In this document: positions 1-6,453 of the stretch, one piece after another
How positions within the stretch are numbered: the stretch's first letter is position 1
Layout of the letters: every line of letters begins with the position of its first letter
NCBI RefSeq assembly: GCF_001434785.1
Contig: NZ_AZDT01000003.1
Span: 1-32,714, forward strand
From: Levilactobacillus namurensis DSM 19117
GTDB lineage: Bacteria; Bacillota; Bacilli; Lactobacillales; Lactobacillaceae
DNA length: 32,714 nucleotides
Direction: 5' to 3'
Position numbers and translations under genes: made by a program
Notes under the pieces: generated by a model
Told to the model about the DNA's origin: nothing
Seen by the model: the letters and a program-made list of their open reading frames with translations, nothing else
The model's database searches: none

Positions 1-51
1 TGGGAACAGATGAGGTTCTAATAAGTGTTCGGATAATTCTTGCAATCTCCC
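1..51 (+). mobile_element. Right end of an IS30-family element (partial)
   Basis: The sequence ending at 51 reads, in reverse complement, GGGAGATTGCAAG followed by ATCCGAACACTT. This matches the style of the IS30 left end at 32663 (GGGAGATTGTAAAAT then ACCGAACACTT) and the complete IS30 at 21802-22844. Only the terminal inverted repeat and a little internal sequence are present; the transposase would lie beyond the left edge of the window. Confidence 0.75.
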
Positions 52-60
52 GTTTTAATT

Positions 61-104
61 AATGGTCTGATCTCAGTACTTTACTGAGATCAGACCATTT
101 TTAT
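61..104 (+). terminator. Strong rho-independent terminator
   Basis: A perfect 18-bp inverted repeat (61-78 with 82-99) has a 3-nt loop and is followed by a T-rich run. It would stop transcription coming out of the IS30 end before the lysin remnant. It sits directly against the 61-bp repeat starting at 101, which is shared with 17269. Confidence 0.85.
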
Positions 105-161
105 TCGGGTCTAGAATTTTTGATGTTGGAAAGTATTTCCATTCCAAAAGTACTAGGCCCT
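101..161 (+). repeat. Copy A of 61-bp direct repeat, putative resolvase-associated site
   Basis: This stretch matches 17269-17329 with about three mismatches, in the same orientation, and the match stops abruptly on both sides. It contains an imperfect inverted repeat: GGGTCTAG near the left edge pairs with CTAGGCCC at the right, with TTGGAAA and TTTCCATTCC nearer the centre. Copy B lies 128 bp upstream of a serine resolvase gene, so both may be parts of its recombination site. Copy A lacks the GGGTATACCC palindrome found after copy B, so it is at most a partial site. Confidence 0.55.
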
Positions 162-244
162 TTTTGATAACAAAAAAAGGCATCTAAGCCTCCCTAGTGC
201 TATGCTTTAAGCGACGAAACTCAAGATAAGCGGGGTAGGAATAG

Positions 245-949
245 ATGTCTCAACTAGCTAATACACTTAAATTACTGGGAATTACAGACACAAACATTCA
301 GGTGTTCGGTACTCGTGATGAATTTCATGGTCGGGGAACGGCTGAAGCTCAATACTTTCTATCATGGGTTAAGAAGATGGGATTAGATAAGTCCACGGTA
401 TTAGCCATTGATGTAGAAGCGCCGGGATTAACCTGGGCAACTACTGGCCAAGTTAACGTGTTCCTGAAATACCTGATTAGTCACGGGTATAAGAATGTGA
501 TTACGTACGGCTCAGGTAGCTGGTTCAATGCTGGCCGGATTAATCGGTCCCAGTTAGTAGATAAGGCAATCTGGGTGGCGGCTTATGGTGTCAGTCAACC
601 GGGGGTAGCTAATGCCAACGCTTGGCAATATACCGACAACTGGCACGGAGTGGATTGCAGTTATGATTTCGATGGTAAGCTGTCTGGTAAGGTTACCAAG
701 GCAACGCCTAAGAAAGCCTCATACTGGGCTGATAATGGCTTGTATGAAGTGATTACCAGTGAGGTTAACGTGTATGGTAAGCCAGCCCTAGACAAGGCTA
801 ATAAGCGCCGTATTCACTTCTCAAAGGGAAGCACAATCTATGGTAAGGCTGTTAAATATAGCAAGGTGTACCGGATTAAGACTGATGTTGGTTACATCTC
901 TGCTAATAAGGACTACGTGAAGCTGGTCAGAAAGTCGGGTGGTAAGTAA
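245..949 (+). pseudogene. Phage-type GH25 endolysin, N-terminally truncated
   Basis: The 234-residue product matches the later part of glycoside hydrolase family 25 lysozymes, which cleave peptidoglycan for phage release. LAIDVE near residue 57 is the GH25 acidic strand and [16 protein letters not shown] the typical last barrel strands. The C-terminal ~65 residues ([13 protein letters not shown]... to the end) resemble an SH3-like/DUF5776-type wall-binding module of lactobacilli. The first ~30 residues do not look like GH25, and the first barrel strands are missing; an alternate frame just upstream reads GIDVS, the usual family N-terminus, then hits stops. I infer a degenerate 5' end and an inactive or weakened enzyme. 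The next gene overlaps its stop by one base, as in phage lysis cassettes. Confidence 0.7.
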
Positions 950-1206
950 TGACCTTTGATCGTTGGATTGAATTAATCACGTTAGCTTTGGCTGTAGTCG
1001 CGGGTATCTATGCAGCTTTGATGGTTGTCATGAAGCCCTTCACAGATCGGCTGCAAGACATTGCTCAAAGTATGAAGGATAGCAGCCAGCGAATTGAACG
1101 GCTGTTTAATTCGCAAAATACGCTGCGTGAAGATTTAATCACTAGCAGAAGCGAGCATAAAGTTATCAACGAACGCTTAGACAATGTTGAAGATGATGTA
1201 CGTTAA
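949..1206 (+). CDS. Small phage membrane protein with coiled coil, possible holin partner
   Basis: An 85-residue protein whose start overlaps the lysin stop by one base (TAATG). Residues ~8-28 form one hydrophobic membrane segment (LITLALAVVAGIYAALMVVM). Residues ~30-85 are charged and probably coiled coil (RLQDIAQSMKDSSQRIERL, then a second heptad-like stretch). This layout is common in small proteins beside endolysins, including XhlA-like holin-associated proteins. The exact family is not certain. A terminator follows directly, so lysin and this gene form a closed prophage-derived unit. Confidence 0.6.
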   Translation: MTFDRWIELITLALAVVAGIYAALMVVMKPFTDRLQDIAQSMKDSSQRIERLFNSQNTLREDLITSRSEHKVINERLDNVEDDVR

Positions 1207-1260
1207 CTGAAAAGTAAATAGTGCTAGAATTAATTTAATCCTTCAAAGTTGACACAACCA

Positions 1261-1301
1261 AAAAGCCACTCATCTCATCACGAGGTGGGTGGCTTTTTTG
1301 A
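1261..1301 (+). terminator. Rho-independent terminator after the lysis remnant
   Basis: A stem of AAAAAGCCACTCATCTC with GAGGTGGGTGGCTTTTTT encloses a short loop and ends in six T residues. It ends the lysin/membrane-protein unit. Confidence 0.85.
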
Positions 1302-1341
1302 GTAAGTTAAGTGACAGCATTGATTGATTGTTATATGATTG

Positions 1342-1434
1342 TGTATGTCCTAAATGGACACAAGCAACGCTCCTAAGCAAAGCCTGTATGTCCTAAATGG
1401 ACACAAGCAACGCTCCTAAGCAAAGCCTGTATGT
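1342..1434. repeat. Two tandem copies of a 43-bp unit
   Basis: A 43-bp unit beginning TGTATGTCCTAAATGGACAC occurs at 1342-1384 and 1385-1427 without mismatch; the first 7 bases of a third copy follow. There is no spacer between copies and no ORF across them. The array sits between two terminators, beyond the 3' end of the partition operon. Its role is unknown. Confidence 0.85.
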
Positions 1435-1445
1435 ACTGATTTCAG

Positions 1446-1482
1446 AAAAGCCCTCTATTCCGCATAATAGAGGACTTTTTTG
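1446..1482. terminator. Terminator between tandem repeat and partition operon
   Basis: An inverted repeat (CCCTCTATT with AATAGAGGA) is flanked by AAAA on the left and TTTTTT on the right, so it can work in both directions. On the minus strand it lies about 70 bp after the end of the DUF5388-type gene and could end the partition operon. Confidence 0.75.
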
Positions 1483-1553
1483 TGTGCATTCTGCTTAATT
1501 TAAACGGACAAGTATACATCTAAAAGGTGAACGTATCGTCTGAGAGCACGTGA

Positions 1554-1904
1554 TTATTTACTTTTTACTTTGTTAGCATCGCCGGTTTCCAAAGTCTGTA
1601 TTTGAGTCGTAAGCGTATTTTGTTCAGACTCAGTTAACGATTCAAAAAAAGTTTTTTGTAATTGGGCTAATCCGTTTTGTTGAGTTGAGCTATACCCTAA
1701 AATTACCATAGCTTTCATAAAGTTTTTTAGATGATTGTCAATTCTGAGCGTAGTATCAAAAGTAACACCATCTATTTGTTTAGACTTTGTTTTGTTTGAT
1801 TCGTTTAGAGAAGATATGGAAATTTCTTTTTGGGGCTGGGGCGCCGATTTTCTAGGAATTATTTTGCTTTTATTTGAGTTAGGATTGTGTAAAAGTTCCA
1901 CCAT
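1554..1904 (-). CDS. DUF5388-type plasmid partition partner (ParB role)
   Basis: A 116-residue protein if translated from the ATG at 1904, which follows an AAAGGGCGG ribosome-binding stretch at the end of parA. The N-terminal ~50 residues are basic and low in complexity (NSNKSKIIPRKSAPQPQKE). The C-terminal ~70 residues (FDTTLRIDNHLKNFMKAMVILGYSSTQQNG...) resemble the small DUF5388 proteins found after parA on lactic acid bacterial plasmids. By position it should be the centromere-binding protein that recruits ParA, with the iterated array at 2725-2930 as its likely site. Only 1 bp separates it from the parA stop codon, so the two are probably translationally coupled. Family call is from memory; role is inferred from context. 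Confidence 0.75.
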   Translation of the reverse strand: MVELLHNPNSNKSKIIPRKSAPQPQKEISISSLNESNKTKSKQIDGVTFDTTLRIDNHLKNFMKAMVILGYSSTQQNGLAQLQKTFFESLTESEQNTLTTQIQTLETGDANKVKSK

Positions 1905-1905
1905 G

Positions 1906-2706
1906 CTAGTCCGCCCTTTCAATAATTTCTTGTGCCACAGAATCGTATAATCTAATTATTTTTTTATCGAACTGATCTTTTAGAAATACACCTCTGATTG
2001 AATATCTTTTGATTCTTTCCATATTACGAATTAGGGTTTTTAACATGTTTTCTTTCCCAAATTCTTCTTCTGCTACTTCTAATGTGCTGTGATCAACAGG
2101 CGCCCCATTCTTTAATAGCACAGGAAGTATACCGAGTAAATTCAAACTAGGTGCTTCGTATTCATCGATTACCTGTTCCTGTATATATTTTAGAAACGAT
2201 TCGGCACCCTGAAGACTGTGCTCTTGAGTTTGAAGGATAATCAGAACCCAATCTGAAGCGTATAAGGCGCTATCAGAAATTAAGGAAATAGTCGGTGGCA
2301 AATCAAATACCACAAAATCATATTTTTCTTTTAGTGAAGCAAGTAGCTTGCTAAAATATGTAACTCTATCTTTATAATTATTTTTAAACTTTTTTTCCAT
2401 AATCCGTGGGTACAATGAAAAATCTGCGCTTGATGGAATAAAGTCAATGTTTTTATCCAAAGTAACCAACGATCTTGATAAGTCCTCTTCTTGGATTGAT
2501 GCAAGCAAGGTTTGATTAAATTTAATATCATCGTGGCCTAAATTAGCCGCGGTTTTAAAGTAAATATCTGTAGCGTTTGCTTGAGGATCGAAATCAATTA
2601 ATAGCGTTTTTTTACCAGCACGAGCTAGTGCCAGGCATGCAAGCGTGGCATTTGTTGTTTTACCGGTGCCACCTTTAAAATTTCCAAAAGTAATTACTTC
2701 ACCCAT
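1906..2706 (-). CDS. parA: ParA-type partition ATPase
   Basis: This 266-residue protein begins at the ATG at 2706, 8 bases after a clear GGAGGT; a TTG 15 bases upstream lies inside that ribosome-binding site and is unlikely. It has the deviant Walker A box KGGTGKTT at residues 11-18, with the signature lysine at K11, followed by LLIDFDPQAN (Walker A'). The later FVVFDLPPT is the Walker B region. Such ATPases bind the nucleoid and move plasmid copies apart. It forms an operon with the DUF5388-type gene downstream, and the repeats upstream are the likely centromere and operator, so binding there may also repress the operon. Confidence 0.9.
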   Translation of the reverse strand: MGEVITFGNFKGGTGKTTNATLACLALARAGKKTLLIDFDPQANATDIYFKTAANLGHDDIKFNQTLLASIQEEDLSRSLVTLDKNIDFIPSSADFSLYPRIMEKKFKNNYKDRVTYFSKLLASLKEKYDFVVFDLPPTISLISDSALYASDWVLIILQTQEHSLQGAESFLKYIQEQVIDEYEAPSLNLLGILPVLLKNGAPVDHSTLEVAEEEFGKENMLKTLIRNMERIKRYSIRGVFLKDQFDKKIIRLYDSVAQEIIERAD

Positions 2707-2724
2707 TATACTGACCTCCAATTA

Positions 2725-2930
2725 AGTATCCTAATATACAAGGATACTTGGATACAAGGATGATAACATACAAAGATACTTGGATACAAGGATACAAGGA
2801 TACATTTCTTCTCAAAAGCCGTTAAATTAAGATTAACTGCAAGTATCCTAATATACTTAGATACAAGGATACAAGGATACTTAGATACAAGGATATGAAT
2901 ATACAAGGATACAAGGATACAAGGATACAT
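2725..2930. repeat. Iterated GATACAAG array, putative parS centromere
   Basis: About fifteen direct short repeats of GATACAAG or GATACTTG/GATACTTA occur in two clusters (2725-2805 and 2840-2930), separated by about 35 bp without repeats. Each cluster starts with AAGTATCCTAATATAC, so the clusters themselves are a larger duplication. The array lies directly upstream of parA. Iterated short repeats in this position are typical of plasmid centromeres bound by the small partner protein. Replication iterons are the alternative, but no initiator gene is adjacent. Confidence 0.8.
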
Positions 2931-2990
2931 AAAAAGAAATGTTGATTTATCACCAAACAACGAGTAATATTGGTTACATAAAATAGAACA

Positions 2991-3022
2991 TAAAAAAACA
3001 CCCACCGACGGGAATCGGTGAG
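2991..3022 (-). terminator. Minus-strand terminator upstream of the partition locus
   Basis: Read on the minus strand, CACCGATTCCCGTCGGTG is followed by GGTGTTTTTTTATG. This would insulate parA and its centromere from minus-strand transcription entering from the right. Confidence 0.7.
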
Positions 3023-3557
3023 CGCCACATAAAAGTCATCGTTGCTTAATGACTATTATATCATGGCCGGTGTGATTTTTAAAGCCCTAGGGGACAAGCT
3101 GGGGTCTAAATCCAAGGGGACACGTTTGCCAGTGCGACTTCAATAAGTCTGGCTATACCACAACAAGGTCATCTGTACGGCTGGGTGGTGAATGGTGAGC
3201 GCGACCATTAACGGCGCGGGTGGTAAAACGAAGCTTCGGCTTGGTGCCACTGATTAGTTGGTGATCGAACAAAAATAAATACGTATTACCAACGCCTACT
3301 AGGGCGTTTTTTAGTAGGTTAAACCGAAAACGTAGGTTTATAATGAGTGGTGGTAGCAATACCGCAATTGTACAGACAAGCGACGGGCGTTAACGACCGA
3401 CGAACTAAGGGGAAACTTTTAGTAGTAGAATTGTACTCTGGTTCAGTTATTCCAAATAGCTGATTCCAGGGAACAATTCTGCGCTCAAAACGTCACTCCC
3501 TCTAAACTGAATGGAAAACCGTAACCCGTCAAGACAAATATAAAGAAAAAAAGAAAG
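3023..3557. other. Non-coding stretch with one terminator-like hairpin
   Basis: No convincing gene is seen in 535 bp. At 3291-3312 AACGCC pairs with GGCGTT across a six-base loop and is followed by TTTT, a weak plus-strand terminator. The region carries several short G-rich and GTGGTGG patches. It could contain a plasmid origin, but I cannot identify DnaA boxes or iterons with confidence. Confidence 0.5.
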
Positions 3558-3842
3558 TTGGTGGAATTGTTGGAATGTAAGGATTACATTGTTCCATTGA
3601 ATCCAGATGTGATCGTTAAGAAGACAATCTATCGGAGTTCTGCAAGAATTACTGATCGACAAAGGAACCAAGTGAAGAGAGTTTTGCGTAGTCAAGGGTA
3701 TCAGGGAAGAATTAGTAGTATTCGATACACTCGGGTAAATTACAAGTATTCATTTAAAGTATCAGTGAAGTATCGGGGAAGTGTTGGCAAATTTTTGGTT
3801 AATACAAAGAATGAGACAGTTGAATTTAAGGGAATGGTCTAG
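3558..3842 (+). CDS. Small basic protein of unknown function
   Basis: A 94-residue reading frame from GTG at 3558 with a weak upstream AAAGAAAG. The product is basic (many Arg and Lys) with an alternating hydrophobic pattern near the end (YKYSFKVSVKYRGSVGKFLVNTKNETVEF) that suggests beta strands. I do not recognise a family. A terminator follows at 4019. No in-frame ATG exists, so the gene may be a fragment or may not be expressed. Confidence 0.4.
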   Translation: MVELLECKDYIVPLNPDVIVKKTIYRSSARITDRQRNQVKRVLRSQGYQGRISSIRYTRVNYKYSFKVSVKYRGSVGKFLVNTKNETVEFKGMV

Positions 3843-4018
3843 GAGTAATACCAGTAAATTTTACAAAATTTCTTTCCCCAATTAAAACCAATCTGCGACC
3901 TATACCACTTCTTTTTTGGACAAGTTCACAATCAAAAAATAACGGAATGTGGAAGTACCAGGGCGTGAGGGGGTTACTTGGGATAAGCCGCCTTATGTGA
4001 AGTAGAAATTGGTATACT

Positions 4019-4055
4019 AAAAAAGGCTCCCGGTTTAACACTGGAGGCCTTTTTT
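4019..4055. terminator. Bidirectional terminator-like hairpin
   Basis: AAAAAAGGCTCCCGGTTT pairs with the region ending GGAGGCCTTTTTT, with A and T tracts on the two sides. It lies in an otherwise gene-free 315-bp stretch (3843-4161) where nothing else is visible. Confidence 0.7.
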
Positions 4056-4161
4056 CTAGGTTACATGTTTTGAGGATGAATGTTTTTATCTTCGTAGCTT
4101 TTACTTGGGTGCTGTAACATGATGAATACTGCTTAGTTTTTGGTGCCGTACCCCGCAACAG

Positions 4162-4455
4162 ATGCGTCGCTTCATCGGCATTATCTTAAATGCTAAGTAC
4201 CGAGTTGAGAAGGATCATCAGGATATTGGGGTCCTAATCCCACTTGATGATGAGGAGCTGAAGCCTTTAATGACCAAAGCCTTGAGACGCTACTTTAACG
4301 CTCTTAGAAGCAATGAGAAGCACATTAATAACGTTGAAAACTACTTGTACGGCACCATGCAAAACCTATTTGGGGTTTGGTGGAATAAACAAGCGGCTAG
4401 AGAATATGCGGCCAACCACCCCGAAGAGCAAAACGCTGACAATGAGCGCTTTTAG
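4162..4455 (+). CDS. Unknown protein, possibly the tail of a replication protein
   Basis: The frame is open from 4126, but the first ATG is at 4162 and no ribosome-binding site precedes it, which suggests a 5'-truncated gene. The 97-residue product has IGVLIPLDDEELKPLMTKALRRYFNAL followed by a helical tail with YLYGTMQNLFGVWWNKQAA. The helix-then-aromatic tail reminds me of the C-terminal DnaD-like part of some plasmid initiators, but this is a weak resemblance from memory. A terminator follows at 4460. If correct, this would be the only trace of a replication gene in the window. Confidence 0.4.
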   Translation: MRRFIGIILNAKYRVEKDHQDIGVLIPLDDEELKPLMTKALRRYFNALRSNEKHINNVENYLYGTMQNLFGVWWNKQAAREYAANHPEEQNADNERF

Positions 4456-4459
4456 AATT

Positions 4460-4490
4460 AAACGGCATATAAGCTCATCTAAGCCGTTTT
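4460..4490 (+). terminator. Terminator after the 4162 ORF
   Basis: AAACGGC pairs with GCCGTTTT around a loop of about 16 nt. The stem is moderate. Confidence 0.5.
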
Positions 4491-4610
4491 AAGTGTTCGG
4501 CACATAATTATATTAAAGCCGCTTTAAAACCGTTTAGAAGCTAAAATAGGCGCCTTAAATAGCTGAATAGGCGATAACTAATCTAGAAAGATGGGAAAGG
4601 AGTTTTTTAA

Positions 4611-4766
4611 ATGACCAAACCAAGCAAAGAAGTCGAAAAAATAGAGCAATTGTTGGCTGACCCCTGGACAGTCAATATTTAAGGCATTTGGGAACAAGCG
4701 GCACATAATCCAGACCCTGATAAGCGCAAGTTGTTTGACGCGTTACACACTTACCTCTTACGATAA
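4611..4766 (+). pseudogene. Small gene upstream of fic, broken by a stop codon
   Basis: An ATG at 4611 follows AAAGGAG with good spacing. Translation gives MTKPSKEVEKIEQLLADPW and three to four more residues, then TAA at 4680. The same frame continues with GIWEQAAHNPDPDKRKLFD and ends at 4766, so the original product was about 51 residues. The single in-frame stop suggests a nonsense mutation. Its place before a Fic-domain gene suggests a cognate small partner such as an antitoxin, but it has no clear inhibitory SxxxE(G/N) motif, so the role is only inferred. Confidence 0.5.
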
Positions 4767-4860
4767 ACGGCAAGAAAAAAATTATCAACGAAAAGCATTT
4801 CGTGATTTAACATGGACGAGTCAAAGAATCAGTGGTTGGAATGAAAAGGAGACACAAAAT

Positions 4861-5682
4861 ATGACTAAGACACAAGCATATATGGACAAGTATCAATTTA
4901 CAGTTGCAGAAAACAAACGGTTTGCTCGAACAAATTTTACCAAGCTAGTACACACTAGTGCCCGCTTTGAAGGCGTAAATACCACTTTGCCGCAAACACA
5001 AACCATTATGGACGGCATGAGTGTGGCAGGCGTTCCTGTTGAAGATATTTTGACAATTGTTAACTTAAAGCGTGGGTGGCAATATATCACTGATCAAAAT
5101 TCCTCCTTAACGTTAACCATGGAAAAACAAATTAACAAGATTGTGGCCGCGGAAGACGCCTTAGTACCAGGAGAATTACGGCAAGGAAAAGGAGGAGTTG
5201 ATTTAGGCAGTGAAGACTTTTTTGAACCATCCTTAATTAACGAAAAACAAGAACAATCCTTTTTACAAAAAATTTTGGCTGATCCGCAAACAACGACCAC
5301 TGATAAAGCATTGACTGTTATGTATCATAATATGCGCCAACAAATCTTTTGGGACGGGAACAAAAGGACGGCGACTTTAAGTGCTAATAAAATTATGATT
5401 GACGGTGGTGCAGGCTTAATCAATGTGCCGTTAGATAAGTGGGATCAATGGAACGAACTAATTGCCAATTATTATCGAACTAATGACATGGCTAAAATTA
5501 AACGGTGGACATATGACAATGGCATTCAAGGATTACAAATTAGAGCAAACTTAGAGCTTAAATCAGTTGAAGACGAAATTGGTAAAAGAATCCAAGAACA
5601 ATTAAAAGATTTTGCGGATCAAAACCCAGAAATTAAGCCAAAAAATGATCCAGAAAATAAAAACGATCGGCCTAGTTATTAG
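4861..5682 (+). CDS. Fic/DOC-domain protein with degenerate catalytic motif
   Basis: A 273-residue protein starting at the ATG at 4861, preceded by AAAGGAG; the frame is open further upstream, but without a better start. Fic enzymes transfer AMP or other nucleotides to target proteins. The Fic loop normally reads HxFx(D/E)GN(G/K)R; here residues 161-169 read QIFWDGNKR, so the catalytic His is Gln while the anion-binding DGNKR is kept. At residues 33-38 SARFEG fits the inhibitory SxxxE(G/N) motif seen in autoinhibited Fic proteins. The C-terminal ~40 residues are charged and probably disordered (KPKNDPENKNDRPSY). Fic genes are common cargo on lactobacillus plasmids. Without the His, AMPylation is unlikely; binding or a regulatory role is possible. 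Confidence 0.8.
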   Translation: MTKTQAYMDKYQFTVAENKRFARTNFTKLVHTSARFEGVNTTLPQTQTIMDGMSVAGVPVEDILTIVNLKRGWQYITDQNSSLTLTMEKQINKIVAAEDALVPGELRQGKGGVDLGSEDFFEPSLINEKQEQSFLQKILADPQTTTTDKALTVMYHNMRQQIFWDGNKRTATLSANKIMIDGGAGLINVPLDKWDQWNELIANYYRTNDMAKIKRWTYDNGIQGLQIRANLELKSVEDEIGKRIQEQLKDFADQNPEIKPKNDPENKNDRPSY

Positions 5683-5695
5683 GTTGATCGTTTTT
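5661..5695. terminator. Convergent terminator between fic and mobilization accessory genes
   Basis: AAACGATC pairs with GATCGTTT, with A-rich sequence on one side and TTTTT on the other. It overlaps the 3' ends of the two converging genes and can serve both. Confidence 0.7.
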
Positions 5696-5950
5696 GAGCT
5701 TATTCGGCTTATGGGTATTAACGTAATCGGCAAATGTTTTTAAAAGCTCTTCGGTTTGTTCAACCGAAAGGTTATCAGCTTGAAAGTATTTTTCTAGCAA
5801 AGCTCCTTTTTGAATTAATCGGCGAGAACGTGCTTTGCGGTCTTGTCGGCTTTCATAGTATTTAGATTGCCGTAATTTAAAATCTTCCCGCTCAATTTTT
5901 TGTTTTAAACGCGCTTGCTGCTCGACTAGTTTTTCATATTGATTAGACAT
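5672..5950 (-). CDS. Small coiled-coil mobilization accessory protein (TraD/MobC-like)
   Basis: A 92-residue, highly charged protein. Residues 1-35 are probably coiled coil (EKLVEQQARLKQKIERE). RKARSRRLIQKGALLEKYF near residues 39-57 resembles the core of small TraD-family conjugal transfer proteins (R-rich, then LI..G.LLE). A GGGG stretch precedes the ATG. It lies after a second small coiled-coil gene and reads away from the relaxase across oriT, an arrangement usual for relaxosome accessory proteins. Function is inferred from position and this motif. Confidence 0.6.
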   Translation of the reverse strand: MSNQYEKLVEQQARLKQKIEREDFKLRQSKYYESRQDRKARSRRLIQKGALLEKYFQADNLSVEQTEELLKTFADYVNTHKPNKLKNDQPNN

Positions 5951-5972
5951 GGAATTTCCCCATCTCGTATGG

Positions 5973-6182
5973 CTAATGATCTACGGACTTTACCTTTAAA
6001 AATTCAGAAAATTGCTTAGCTAAAAGCTTAATCTTATCGTTAGACAAATTAGCATAATCTAAATTGGCTTGACTGATGATTTGTTTACCTAGCCGTTGTT
6101 CAATCTTATTTTTTTCGTCCTTAATTTTTTGATTAAGGGCTTTTAATTTAGCTTCTTGTTTTTCTAAGTTACTTTGAGACAT
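5973..6182 (-). CDS. Second small coiled-coil protein beside oriT
   Basis: A 69-residue protein starting at the ATG at 6182, 6 bases after GGAGGG. Residues ~4-33 (NLEKQEAKLKALNQKIKDEK) form a likely coiled coil. Its N-terminus resembles that of the gene downstream (EKLVEQQARLKQKIE), so the two may be distant duplicates. DUF3847-like proteins of mobilizable plasmids have this style. It is the first gene reading leftward from oriT, so it probably acts with the relaxase at the nick site, perhaps as a DNA-binding helper. Confidence 0.55.
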   Translation of the reverse strand: MSQSNLEKQEAKLKALNQKIKDEKNKIEQRLGKQIISQANLDYANLSNDKIKLLAKQFSEFLKVKSVDH

Positions 6183-6299
6183 AACGATCCCTCCAATCAT
6201 ATTAGAAATAATTACCGAAACTATATCATATAGGAAACGTTAAGTCAAAGTATAAAAGTTGAAATAGCGAAGCGGAAGGCATACACTAAAAGTAAATTC

Positions 6300-6372
6300 A
6301 GGAGAATCAGCAGACCGAGTGAAACGAGGTCAATGCGCACTTACACACAACAACTAAAGTTGGTTGTGTTAT
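6300..6372. other. oriT: Putative oriT with nic motif and hairpin
   Basis: Minus-strand GTAAGTGCGCA (6334-6344) matches the TAAGTGCGC core of nic sites used by MobQ/RSF1010- and pSK41-type relaxases. Beside it, ACACAACAAC (6345-6354) and GTTGGTTGTGT (6359-6369) form an inverted repeat with one bulge. This position, 85 bp before a MobQ relaxase start and between divergent mob genes, is where oriT is expected. A second small hairpin, GTCGCC/GGCGAC, lies at 6397-6411. Confidence 0.7.
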
Positions 6373-6453
6373 TATGCTAAACCCTTGTATCAGAAGTCGC
6401 CGTTGGCGACAACAAAAGCAAACCCATGAACCCAAAGAAAGGTGGTGACCGAC

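Noticed and set aside
101-161. XerCD dif-type site
   Set aside because: The repeat does not match the 11-6-11 dif layout I know, and a serine resolvase gene lies beside copy B.
1342-1434. CRISPR-like array
   Set aside because: Only two copies, joined without spacers, no cas genes; this is a simple tandem duplication.
1735-1950. Plus-strand frame of 71 codons opposite the partition genes
   Set aside because: It is a shadow of the DUF5388-type and parA genes on the other strand.
2706-3028. Overlapping minus-strand reading frames of 68 and 99 codons
   Set aside because: They are translations of the GATACAAG repeat array (repeated ILVSLYP-like peptides), with no ribosome-binding site.
3153-3359. 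Minus-strand frame of 68 codons
   Set aside because: No start signal, no recognisable features, and it reads across a hairpin; treated as non-coding.
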